Shown here piece after piece: positions 25,001 through 35,554 of a stretch of 64,000 bases of DNA. Numbering within the stretch: the stretch's first letter is position 1; every line of letters begins with the position of its first letter. Made by a program: the position numbers and the translations under genes. The notes below the pieces were generated by a model, which worked only from the letters and a program-made list of their open reading frames with translations, searched no databases and had not been told where the DNA came from. The stretch spans positions 982,375-1,046,374 of the forward strand of contig CM039502.1 of NCBI GenBank assembly GCA_022432975.1, written 5' to 3'. This DNA comes from Begonia masoniana. Taxonomy: Eukaryota > Streptophyta > Magnoliopsida > Cucurbitales > Begoniaceae.

Positions 25001-28000
25001 CAACCCCAATAAATAACATCTAAAACATATAATTCAAAATACACGATTCAAAACGTGTTTGACATGAAAATCACCTAAAATGTTGGGGATGTGTCTGAAA
25101 ATTAAAAAATAATAATAAAACTTCAGCCCCTGGGACATGTCAAAGCCATTTCAGGTCAAACAAGAGTTTGACACCGAAACTTCAACCTATTTGAAGTGTC
25201 AGTGCTTCATAAAGTATTGTAAATTAAATACATGTACTTGTGTCTCACAAATGTAGATAAATACGAAATTCTTCAAATTAATCTGATTTCTACCTATGCC
25301 AATTTCCACTAGCTCCAGAAGAGAATCCTAGTATGTTTCCAACAGCCATCCATGAACAAAAGACTGCATTTGCTGTATTGCGTTGCTCAGGGCCTGAAAA
25401 TAGCCAATAGCCTTTTACCAAATCTAATGCATCAAAATTTATGAAGCTTGGGATCCTTCGAGCAGAAAAAAATAATATGCAGATTAAACATTGCTATTAA
25501 CTAGACAGAACCTGATTGCATAAGGCTAGGTTTGGCATATTGATGATCTAGTATAAATTCTGTGGTACAGTTGTATTTATTAGTTTATGGCGCATTGTGT
25601 TTGACATTTTCTTGTATCATATTGATTCAGTATTAAACTTTGTATGCCATCCCTTTTACTTAGTATTCCACAAAATTTTGAGACATTAATAATTGAGTGT
25701 CTAATGCTATTAATTTGTACTATACTTGGGATTTTAATGTTAGTTCTTAATCATTTTAAAATTAAAAATATGTAGTGAAAAAAGTTTCAAATAAACTATT
25801 GATATTATTTCAAATGAAAAAAAAAAAAAACACTTAGTAAATTTCAGATCTTAAATATAAATATAAAATTGTTCCAATATAAAGTTTATTTATGTTATTT
25901 CCAATTTGTAAAATATCGTATTCAATATTTTTAAATTTAGATTTTAAAAAAAATATATAAATATATATATATATAAATTCTTTTTATATTTTAAATATTA
26001 ATAATTTATTTCCAATAGTTTTAAATTTTAAATCTATTTTCAAAAACTTTAAAACTTAATAAAACTATTTGTTCACATTTTTTAAATTTTATGCACGCGT
26101 TCGATGAAAGGTAATACTAAAAGGTAGAAGAATTATCTGATAATATTATACATTGTGGTATAACATGGACAAACTTTGGTGAATTGAATAATATTGCATG
26201 AGGTGTATTAAATTGTCTCCGTTTGAAGGTAATGCGCTCTAAAATCATCTCCTACACAATCAATATTATCTAATACCAACAGTCTTCTTATATGGTATTA
26301 TATCGCAGTGCAAATCATAACCTTAGAGTCTATATATGAGAGAGAACAGAGGGACTAACCTGAGAGATCAGCCAGAAGAGCACGAGCTGGTCCCTAGAAA
26401 AACCAACAAAAATTTTATTGTTAGCTCTGAATAATATAACTGTTAGAGAAGAATGAGAGAGAAACAGATTTATTAATTTTCGTAATTTTACCTGCACTGT
26501 ATTATTAGCAAGATCTAGCATCCAGAATCCAATAATAAACACAAAAGCTGCCCTTACTCGAGTACCTTTGAATGTTCTAAATAGTATATACATAGGTTAC
26601 ACTGAAGTTTAAGGCAAGAAGTCAAAAGAATAAGACAATAAGAACAATATGAACCTGCAGTCTTCATTTGTATCCCCTAATAAATATCCAATGTCTGCAG
26701 AAAATCCGATTAATACCACCTATATTATAAGTCTTAATTCAGCTGATAGAAGCAAAGGTAATTCACATTTCACAAAACAAGGTCAATTAACAGCTTACAG
26801 CGACTGAGATAAGAAAGGATCCCGCAAGAATAAATGGTCGTCGCCTTCCATATTTTGAATAACATTTATCACTCCAGATACCAACACATGGTTGAACCTA
26901 AGGGATTAAGAAACAAATAACTTAAAACTCCACCTGCTAAAAAAATTTCCTCAAAATCAGTGAATTAAAATGAAACCAAGGTTCTTCCATAAGAATACGT
27001 CACTATGCAAAACATCATCCAACAAGGAAAGAAAAGGGTGCTACCACCTACCACAAGACCTGTAATAGGGCCACAAAGCCAAATAAATGAAGAGAAAGCA
27101 TGCTCTATCCCAAGAGTCTGCAAAAGAAAAGGTAAAAAGTGTAGAGCAAATACTTCAAAATAATACAAGAAGAAAAAGTAACCAAGAAAAGAAAAGATTT
27201 CAGCATCTACTAAAATTTATCATGAGCAACGAACCATTTCTTTACAGGTCCACATACATCTCTCAAGCAATATGATTAACTAGATAGCAGTCGCATTTGA
27301 TGCTGTAGTACCCAAATATTTCAGGTATCTACTAGGCTTGTTGATATGATGAGTCGGGCATTAACCACAAATTCTCCTAGGTTCTTGTAGTAATCTAGAT
27401 AATAAATGCCACATTCTGTCAACGCTCAAGCTGAATAAAACTACTAATGAAGATACTATATTGTATTAAAAAACGCTTTCGAATGTATAATAATTGATTT
27501 TAAGTTGCCCTAATTTATCTCATAAATTACATTTTTAATTAAGTAATTCTATCGTCCTAAAGGAACAAAATTTGGCCATTGCACCAATATGATTCTGGAG
27601 AAGGGAAGACAACATTCATTAATTGTGGAAGAAAATCATCAGCTCAAAAACATAGTAAAAAGAGAGAAATAAGTATTTTCCAGTGTAAAAACATACAACA
27701 CAAATATATACAATGGGGAAATGTTTCATTATTACTTTTCGATTGTTATTGATGGTGCGATTCGAAATCCAAATATATCGGAGAAGATCTGATAATATGG
27801 AAAGTTTCATCATCGAACACACTAGCAATGAAAACAAAATCATGAAAAACGAGAAATCACACCTGTATATAAGGAGTTAGAAGAGAAAGTTGCAAGGCCC
27901 AGCCGAATTGAACACCAGCAGCGACCATACAACTAAGAATTAGAGTAATCAATCTGCTATGCTTGGGTCGCACAGGAGGATTTGACGGTGAAATGTTGGA

Positions 28001-28156
28001 GCTGCCCTCGGAAACTCTACCGGAAGAAGAAGGCGACGTTGAAGTGAGCTCAATACGTTGGTGGCGAGGCTCATCCAAACTTGCCAATTCTACCTCTGCA
28101 TCTCTCAGGTTTCTGTATGGAACCCGGATCGACACCGAGTCAGACTTTGCGGCCAT
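22053..28156 (-). CDS. SUT2: Sucrose transporter, SUT2/SUC3 clade; 14 exons, two one-base frame breaks
   Basis: Exons (minus): 27863-28156, 27052-27117, 26799-26897, 26655-26719, 26492-26576, 26360-26393, 25294-25393, 24714-24789, 23516-23876, 23202-23345, 22815-23048, 22667-22731, 22524-22567, 22053-22223. All borders are GT/AG. The frame is that of a 12-helix sucrose/proton symporter of the plasma membrane, about 611 residues. It has the long N-terminus ([12 protein letters not shown]), [18 protein letters not shown] in helix 1, KYGRRRP in the first conserved loop and the enlarged central loop (residues about 290-390) that marks SUT2/SUC3. [20 protein letters not shown] and TADSGGGQG follow. 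Two bases are surplus: exon 9 is 361 bp where phase demands 360 (extra G in 23604-23607, near codon 363), and exon 12 is 65 bp where 64 is needed (extra A in 22709-22713, near codon 526). As written, the protein would lose its C-terminal half. Confidence 0.93.
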
Positions 28157-28440
28157 GAATCGGAACAATTAACTCAGCAATGGTAAAAATCCAATTTCCT
28201 GGGCATTGAATTTGAGAAGAACGATTGCAGAGTCTAAATGAAGAAGATTCAACCCTGATAATACTTGCGGAAAGAAAATCAGAAAATTGGCGGGGAGTGG
28301 GAAGAGATGCGATCGGATCCGATGGAGCGAGAGCAACGACTCAGTCATTTCATGACCGTGAAGAGAGATGCTGTGGCAGTATGCCAAGATCAACGGTTCT
28401 CAACATTCGATCAGATGATTTGTTTTCATGAGAGATAAAA
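28157..28440 (-). promoter_or_regulatory. 5' leader and near promoter of the sucrose transporter gene
   Basis: The start ATG at 28156 was chosen because the upstream in-frame codons offer only a TTG. In transcript sense the region before it is mixed in composition and falls to AT-rich DNA beyond about 28450. No clear TATA box was seen. The open frames here on both strands are not gene-like. Confidence 0.35.
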
Positions 28441-28444
28441 TCTT

Positions 28445-29620
28445 GCCCGTTGATCTGCGCAGAAGAATAGTCAAACTTTTACACGACTTCAAAGCCAAGG
28501 CTCCGACACGTCGGTCAGATGTTACCGCCTAAAGAGTTCAATCACTACGTCAATGAATTAATAATTATAAAAAAAGATAACGTTATGTCTAAGTTATTAA
28601 CCTGACAAATATTAATGGTTATAATTAATAACAGTAACGAAAGTGATTCCTCGCCATCATAGTATATATATTTATGTCATGGTGGAGATAGTCAAAATTA
28701 CTCTTTAAGAAAAGAGACATGATAGCGTGTCGATTCTCTTCCCCACTGATGTAATTTGTTGTCAATCAATAAAAAAATTTTTTACATACAAACTCTTTTT
28801 ATGTTCATTATGCTCGATAATGCTCTTTTTGATTAATCTCGTTCGCTCAATACTTACTCGTTAGACACAAAACCCACTATAACGTTATGGGCATTCGGTA
28901 CCGTTTGCACCCATTATAGGCTAACTCATTATGTTAGAGAGAGTGTCGCACTGTCTTTTTCTAGCCCCTCACAAGTAGATCTGTGGGGAATCCTCCCCCT
29001 ATTAGAGCTTCCTAGTTAAGCATGTCGTGTCACATCCTTTAGTTTAGCAGCTCATGTATCCTCATATATCAGTAAACCATCGCATATTAATACAACACCA
29101 ACTTTATTTATCGGATTAACGAGACTCAGATGCTATCGATTTTATAATGAGTATAAAGAATTGATTTTCATTATATAACTTTAACTATTTATAATTTTTT
29201 ATATTAATTACATTAATCAATATTTGACATGCCGTGAGATAAAAATTGAATAGTAGAAACAGATAACAAGTATAGCATTATTTATTACTTATGGCTTCTA
29301 GAATGGATGACACATAAAATAATATGATTATTGGTTGAATAAATGAACCAGCTTTGTCTTATAGCTGAAATGAGAAAAGGAAGAGGAGAGTAAAAGACAC
29401 ATTTGAGGAAATCCATGAATGTGTGTTTGACCTGTGAGTTATGAAACGAGTTATAAGATCCATTGTTTAAGCCATGTATTATGCTTGTCTTCTTCGTGCC
29501 GTTGTTAATTTGTACTTATCACAATCAAATCCTTAATTACATGATTACTTAATAATTAATTTCCACTTCTCTAACTAATTCTTCAGAGAAGCTACATGCA
29601 ACGTACTTCAGTACTCACAG
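28445..29620. other. Intergenic DNA, no gene seen
   Basis: The part at 28640-29110 is less AT-rich and has a repeat-like texture, but neither termini nor coding sequence could be fixed. No RNA gene was recognised. Confidence 0.4.
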
Positions 29621-29624
29621 TATA

Positions 29625-29790
29625 ATATTGTCTATTTTGATCATGAGTCTGAACAATTTTTTTTTTTTAGAATTAGCCAAAAAAACTTTGTATTATGTAA
29701 GAAAATGAACCTTACTTATAAACCATACGTTTTTCTCTTTACCACTTAGTCGTCATAGCCTTCACATGTCAGGCCGTCACACTATGCATT
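29625..29790 (+). repeat. Interspersed repeat, CAATATTGTC family, copy
   Basis: It starts ATAATATTGTCTATTTTGAT and continues with ACTTTGTATTATGTAAG, CTTACTTATAAACCAT and CACATGTCAGGCCGTCACAC in family order. The purine-rich middle has expanded to a poly(T) run. Confidence 0.65.
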
Positions 29791-29885
29791 TATAATTTAT
29801 ACCGGAATAATTTGAACTATTTTAGAGATTGTATTTAAGTTTAATTTTAATGAATAGTAATTATTAGAGGTGATTATAAAAATAT

Positions 29886-30735
29886 GGGTAATATCGATTT
29901 GAACCCTATACTATACATTTTTTTTTCAATTCGCCTCATGTACTAAAAAAAACCAGCAAACCAATCCCTGTACTTTGATTCTGTTAACAGTTTTGACCTT
30001 CTATCAACAATTTCATTAAACCCTCATTAAAAAAATTACCAAATGATATTGGATTCAGTTGAAATGTTTACCACATGTTCACTACTTAATGAGAAGATAA
30101 TCTGTAAATTTTCGTGATTTTTTAACATATGTACGATTTATTGTAATTTTATTTTAATATTTTATACAAATATTATAATAAATCATAAAAGTTTTGAAAA
30201 ATTACGAAACTTTTTCTATTATCTACCCATAAGATGGTGAACATGTGAAAAACGTTTCAAATAAATCCAATATCTTTTGATATTTTTTAAAATTAATCTC
30301 AGTTTATTCTTTACTTTATAAAATAATTTTTAAACACATACCAAATGATATGTGATTTATTTGAAAAATTGTCCACATGTGTAATCTATCATGGGTAGAT
30401 AATAGAAAAATATTCGTGATTTTGTAAAATTTGTATGATTTATTATAATATTTTTATAAAATAATAAAATAAAATTATAATAAATCGTACATGTCTTAAA
30501 CAATTACGAAAATTTTCAGATTATCTTCTCATTAAGTAGTGAACATGTGGTAAAAATTTCAACCTGAATCCAATATTGTTTGATAATTTTTTTAATGATA
30601 GTTTAATGAAATTGTTGATAGAAGGTCAAAACTAATAACAGAATCAAAGTATAGGGTTCGGTTTGTCGGTTTTTTTAGTACAAGAGACGAATTGAAAAAA
30701 AGTGTATAGTACAGGGTTCAAATCGATAATTATCC
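29886..30735. mobile_element. Long foldback MITE, MULE-like, with perfect 9-bp target-site duplication
   Basis: An 850-bp palindrome. The left end reads GGGTAATATCGATTTGAACC; the right end in reverse reads GGATAATTATCGATTTGAACC. The match continues through arms of roughly 400 bp (for example GTACTTTGATTCTGTTA, left, against its diverged right partner). The flanks are identical 9-mers TAAAAATAT at 29877-29885 and 30736-30744. No coding capacity is present. The length of the duplication and the long arms favour a Mutator-like non-autonomous element. Its ends differ from those of the element at 15234, so it is a separate family. Confidence 0.85.
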
Positions 30736-30749
30736 TAAAAATATATATA

Positions 30750-32055
30750 TTCATTGTACATAATATTGTTTTTTTTCTTGATAAAATTATTATTTTTAAA
30801 TAAAAAATAGTGAAATTATATTAAAGCAATTGTAGTATATTAGTATTAGTCAAATAAGCAATTAATATCTCTTATTTTCTGACTTAAATATCAATAAAAT
30901 ATCCTTTAAAAATAGGGTAATTTTTAATATAAGCCTTCGTTTGATAAAGAAGACAATGACTCTTTTAGCGTCTAATTGAATGATTAATGTAATGAATAAT
31001 GTTACGTTTATTCTCTTAAAATACAAAATGACATGTCAAATAATTATTAATATAATTAATGTAAATTATAATTTATTTAATTAATTACACTAATTATTAT
31101 TTTACAAGTCATCAAATATTTTAAGATAATAAAATATAAGTATATAACATGTGTAGTCAATTTTTATACTAAGCTAGGAATAGATGGTAGTTGCCTAAGA
31201 GGGTCAAGGATGGTCCAAAAACTTGCTGTCATCCCTTGTCTGGTAGGGCATCCCTTCCATGTTAGGGCATCGTCTGCTTTCATTGACTAGTCTCTTAATT
31301 ACTCTACCAGTCAACTTCGTTGATTCAATGTTTATGAGAGAACTAAAGTTACTTCCATGTTAATCATGATTATTATATGGTAATTACGTAATCATATGTT
31401 TAATTAAACAATTACGTGTGTACAAGAAGCGACAGAAAAGTAAGAAAACACGTTTGAATTCACTGTGATTTTTAGAAATTATATAATAATTCAACACAAC
31501 CCTATTGTTGTTAAGACTTATAAATCCTAGTCAGATTATTTCAGTGTCAGATTTGGGCCAAAATTCATAAGAATATATTAATTGAATTAGTCTAAAATAC
31601 GATGTATTAAGTAAAAATGAGAACTCTATTTATAAATTACGTATTTTTTATTCTTTCGATGTGATATTGTGAACATATACTGGTATGAGTTGGACCCTAT
31701 TTGCATTAACATCGGGCTGTCACCGAGCAGTAAATTAATTGAAAAACTAGAAGATTTGACATGAATCCACAGAGAAACAATCTCAACGTAATAATTACGT
31801 CTATTTTGTATTACAATATCTTCATACTATTAGAATAGTTCATGTAAAAATGTAACACGCTCATATTATTATTACTTACATGCCCTGATTATTAGAACTT
31901 TAAATATGATTTACGTGTCAATTATTATTGAATATTGGAAGAACATCAACAGAATTTAAGCGAAAATGAAAAGAAAAGATGGCACTTTATTGATATTAGT
32001 TATGTCATTAAACCCTAGAACTCAGGGTGAAAGTAGAATTACAGGGAGAATCACT
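30750..32055. other. Intergenic DNA with one degenerate repeat copy
   Basis: AT-rich sequence. A weak plus-strand copy of the CAATATTGTC family lies at about 31545-31735 (marks ACGATGTATTAAGTA, CTATTTATAAATTACG and ACTGGTATGAGTTGG). The block at 31180-31310 is less AT-rich but shows no hairpin or coding frame that I could support. Confidence 0.4.
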
Positions 32056-32061
32056 GTCGTT

Positions 32062-32618
32062 TTACACGAGTAAGCTTCTAATTATGGCGGCCTCGTCACT
32101 ATTGGTATCTGAGGAGGCTAGAAGCTCCGATAAACGCTCGCTTAGACCATCGACTTCTCTGTGCAAGTTCCTTATGTAGTTGCAAGTCTCTTGCAGTACT
32201 TTTGAGGCCGAAACCTGAAACACCCAAATGAAAAAAATTGAATTTTCTCGAGAAATTTTCATGTTTTTGATAAGTTTAAGGTAAGAGACGAAGCTGAATT
32301 GTAGGAAAAAATAGCAGATTAGGAGACAGTTGAGTCCCACTGACTCAAGTTGTGGCTGTAAAATGAATGAATTTATGAGAGAAGAAAGATAAAAAAATGA
32401 GGCCTGGGCTACTCAAACGTGACTTTTCTACCAAAGTAAATCAAGGCCACATACTGCAGTGGAGAGAGAGAGAGAGAGAGAAAGTTTACCCTGTCGGAAC
32501 GCCGGTGACGAATCTCAGGGAGGAGTTGCTGTAATTTGGAGACGAGGACGGCGATTTGGTCGTCAGAGATATTCCGAGAAACACCTGAGGACCTCGAACG
32601 TGGTCTTCTGCCAGACAT
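32062..32618 (-). CDS. Atypical non-DNA-binding bHLH protein, PRE/KIDARI/ILI type
   Basis: Two exons, 32490-32618 and 32062-32214, join in phase to give 93 residues ending in TAA. PRE proteins are usually about 92 residues. The start is [12 protein letters not shown], then [20 protein letters not shown] (helix 1), a loop with RRSD, and [20 protein letters not shown] (helix 2), ending AAIIRSLLV. The basic region needed for DNA contact is absent, as in all PRE proteins. Known members act in the nucleus by sequestering inhibitory bHLH partners (IBH1, HFR1, PAR1 types), which promotes cell elongation downstream of brassinosteroid, gibberellin and light signals. The exact paralogue (PRE1-PRE6) cannot be decided. 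The gene is intact. Intron 1 begins with a (TC)n tract close to the donor. Confidence 0.96.
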
Positions 32619-32716
32619 TGTTGGGTAAGATAAGTGATAAAAGCCTTAAAAGAGAGAGAGAGATATTGTCAGAGAGAAAGAAGACTTGAGTTATATAAGA
32701 GAGGGTAATGAAGGGA

Positions 32717-32727
32717 GTATATATAGA
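32717..32727 (-). promoter_or_regulatory. TATA box of the PRE-type gene
   Basis: In transcript sense CTCTATATATACTCC lies about 100 bases before the ATG. The leader between is rich in CT/GA units (32640-32695). Position and sequence fit a core TATA element. Confidence 0.6.
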
Positions 32728-32917
32728 GATGGAAGGAGAGAGAGTGAGAGAGAGAGAGACTGCATTTTTGAGTATTTTAAAGGGAGGTTATGGACAGAGA
32801 GATAAGGAAGTGATGAACCGGCGGCCAGAGAGAGTTGTAGAGATGTGCTGCTGCCATGGTTAAAGCAGGCAAGTGCATGGGAAGAAGCAGTGGGCTAAAC
32901 CCTCTTATCAAATAGGT

Positions 32918-32942
32918 CTGAGAGAGAGAGAGAGAGAGAGAG
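32918..32942. repeat. (GA)n microsatellite upstream of the PRE-type gene
   Basis: About 12 AG units. Similar GA tracts occur at 32462-32481 (intron 1 of the PRE gene) and at 32739-32758. Confidence 0.85.
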
Positions 32943-33440
32943 ATGACATAGTCCATACTCTTAGACTCCACTCCATACTGTCCATTCCACAAATGTCTCC
33001 AAGATGGGGCTAGAGCTCTAGTTGATTAAGAGAGATTTGCTTGTTTACGTGGCTACTAAGAGGCCCTCCTTGTCAGTCACAGCACCCTAGCGGCAAACCC
33101 ATGTTACATAATTAATTCATGTCATTTAAATAATTTCATTTCGGTTCAAATGTAATTTTGATCCTAACCTCCTGTAGTCATTTACGTTTGACTTTCTTTT
33201 TTTTTTTTTTAATAGAATTTTCATCTTTTAGTCGTCAGCAATTTAGTTATTGTCATCAATTTAATTGCTAAATCTAGCACGTGTATACAATTTTTTTTCA
33301 TCTAATGAGTTGTTTTAATCTGATTTCAAAATTCTTCAGCAATTCTAACCTGATTTCGAATTTATATCGCACAAATGACATAATTCTACATTATATAAAA
33401 TCAAGTTAAAATACCTCGTTAAATATTATTCTTGGCATCT

Positions 33441-33573
33441 GAACTGGATACAAAATCCACCAATTTTGCTCTGTTTTTTTGGCATTTTTTTGGTTCCTCG
33501 TATATCCGAACTGGATACAAAATCCACCAATTTTGCTCTGTTTTTTGGCATTTTTTTGGTTCCTCGTATATCC
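33441..33573. repeat. Two-copy tandem duplication, 67-bp unit
   Basis: The units 33441-33507 and 33508-33573 are identical except for one T lost from the T7 run. Each starts GAACTGGATACAAAATCC and ends CCTCGTATATCC. The near identity implies a recent duplication. The open frames across it on both strands are by-products of the repeat. Confidence 0.9.
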
Positions 33574-33604
33574 ATACGCATGGCTCGAGGTAACCATCTA
33601 TCTG

Positions 33605-33950
33605 AACTGGATCTACCCATTGCACCACGTGTCTTATAATACTAAACTACGTCTTTACAAAATGTCTTTTTTTTTTTTTCATACCCTTGATTGTTTTTAA
33701 GGTTTTATTAGGTGATCAAGTGAGCAGGTAGTTTATGTTAAATAATCTATTCCTCCATCCAGCAAAATGAATGTCAAAATTCAAGATACCTAATCATGTG
33801 AGCAGAAGCAATGGCAACTATTTATTGATTAGTGATGTCGTCAACTAGCAAAACAAAACACATATGTATATGTTGATCTCTACTTTACATTTTTGCTTTC
33901 AATTATTTGATTGGAGGGTTCATAAATTAACCCTTTTACATCTCTTATCC
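33605..33950. other. Intergenic DNA, no gene seen
   Basis: AT-rich sequence with a T10 run at about 33669. Nothing supportable was found. Confidence 0.45.
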
Positions 33951-33969
33951 ATTGATGAATCGAGTATTC

Positions 33970-34160
33970 GTAACTACTATAACAAATTGTCTGTTTTACG
34001 CTGAAATTCATATAATTTGTTATTGAATTTTTCTTATAAACTATTCATTTTTCATTTTTTTTAAATATACGAGATTGTGCATACCCACTAGTATGAGATG
34101 TATCATTACGATCAACGAAAAATTAGGTTGTAATTGTCTTCACACGGCGAGCTGTCACAC
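33970..34160 (+). repeat. Interspersed repeat, CAATATTGTC family, degenerate copy
   Basis: Family marks in order: AACAAATTGTCTGTTTTACG, TATAAACTATTCATTTTTC, GAGATTGTGCATACCC, CTAGTATGAG and CACACGGCGAGCTGTCAC. The middle part with AAAACG..TTGTACT is deleted. Confidence 0.6.
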
Positions 34161-34299
34161 GCTTTGCAAAATAATGAAAAATGGACGATGACGAAGTTAG
34201 CAAAATCGATGAAAATGTTTGAGAAAAAACCAGCAAAAATGTAATGATTAAAACGAGTTGCGTGGATCTGAGTTAATGTTTATACAATGCCGTGTAAGT

Positions 34300-34960
34300 T
34301 TAGACTACGACAGTCAAGTTCGAGATCATTCTTTTCCAAAGAAAGAACTCAGTGAAGTTTTTAAAAACATCTGAAAAACATGAACTGATGAAATCAGGAA
34401 TAGAGAGATAAGAAAGGACAAAGTCGAAATGGAAGAAAACAAATCTAGTGTTGGTCGGGAATAGCATGTGAATGGTTCTGGTCAATTTCCCAGCCGACTC
34501 ATAAAAAAAGGCAAGAACACATGTAGAAAGTAACGAAAGTGGCAGAAAATTGACCGTTTTGACAGAGTTTGAGTGAAATGTTGGCGATTTAGCCACGTGG
34601 GTTTGCTCCAATTTCCATGGCCGAAGAACACCGTTGCAGTCTAACCCTGCATTGAAATGACCATCAATCGGCGGGGAGTAACTTAACCCAATGCCACCAT
34701 GCCGTCGAAGCTCGACGAACAACAAACAATACAAAGTTTTCAAGTCGAATAGAAAGTTAATGACCTGAATCGACGCAAAAGCTATGAACTTGGCCAAGCA
34801 ATTTTCAGAAAAAGGGACGTGAAAAAAGGCGAGAGCCGATCCGAGCTCATGACTCTTGACCTAATGCGCTGCGAAAGAGCAACAAAACAAAAGCAGCGAA
34901 GAGCAATAGAGACCTCGCCGTTACTGCCCATTTCCAGGCTTTAACTCCGATGGCCAGTTT
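34300..34960 (-). other. Possible transcribed locus or decayed gene, product not recognised
   Basis: A 165-codon frame runs from 34797 to 34300 (MAKFIAFASIQ...), less AT-rich than its surroundings. Upstream, another frame (about 34853-34950) encodes a basic stretch and a strong hydrophobic helix (SLLLFAAFVLLLF) but has no ATG before it. The two do not join by a convincing intron. Site II-like promoter motifs lie just upstream (34994-35030). I recognise no family. It may be a degenerate gene end or a non-coding RNA. Confidence 0.25.
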
Positions 34961-34993
34961 TCTTGTTTCTCCAAGACCAACTCAATCAATATT

Positions 34994-35032
34994 GGGCTTT
35001 AGGCCCACAACTAGCTGAAATGGGCTTAAGGC
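34994..35032. promoter_or_regulatory. Pair of palindromic TGGGCY (site II-like) motifs
   Basis: TGGGCTTTAGGCCCAC and TGGGCTTAAGGCCCAT lie about 25 bp apart. Each is a near-perfect inverted pair of TGGGCY. These motifs are typical of promoters of growth- and translation-related plant genes. The nearest possible target is the minus-strand locus below 34960. Confidence 0.45.
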
Positions 35033-35228
35033 CCATAAAGTCCTAAATTGGACTTTCGGACCACACAGTTTAAATCTAAGGTCTATTTTAATATTAACTA
35101 ATACTACATTTACTCTGTTATTCTACGCTCTAATCATACTTGCTAACGTCTCAAACAATAATTGATACAAATAACGTTAATTGCAATAATTATTATTTGT
35201 CACGTCAACAAATATGTTTAGAGAGTAA

Positions 35229-35549
35229 TGTCATGGAGGCCATGGGCTGCAGAGTGGACTACTAGAAGTGCAGTTAACTTAGAAGGCCCAAGTCCAAGTA
35301 GAGGTGAGGCTAGCTGCCTACGTGTCTAAGCCGTTAGAGAAAGAAGCATGTAACCAAGAGGGGAAGGGCGTGAGGAGGTGTGGATGAATTTGTCTGTTAT
35401 CTTTGCTATTTTGCTATTTTTCTATTTCTTTTCTGTATTTCTGTTTTCTCTGTAAAACTCTACGAACGAGTTGACGATTGAATGCCTATTATTGAAGTTT
35501 TCTGAAATCTTTACTTGTTTCTGAGTTGTGAACCTTGGGTTACACAACA
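35229..35549. mobile_element. Solo LTR of an LTR retrotransposon, 5-bp target-site duplication
   Basis: The 321-bp element starts TGTCATGGAGG and ends GGTTACACAACA, a TG...CA structure. It is flanked by the identical 5-mer AGTAA at 35224-35228 and 35550-35554. No primer-binding site, gag or pol sequence adjoins it, so it is a solo LTR left by recombination between two LTRs. The terminal T/C-rich run and the size fit a Copia-like LTR, but the superfamily is not certain. Confidence 0.75.
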
Positions 35550-35554
35550 AGTAA

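Noticed and set aside
31180..31310. Less AT-rich block considered as a microRNA precursor
   Set aside because: No extended hairpin could be drawn and no known plant microRNA sequence was recognised.
34300..34797. 165-codon minus-strand frame as a confident gene
   Set aside because: No recognisable domain, no convincing splice partners, and start context uncertain; kept only as a low-confidence locus.
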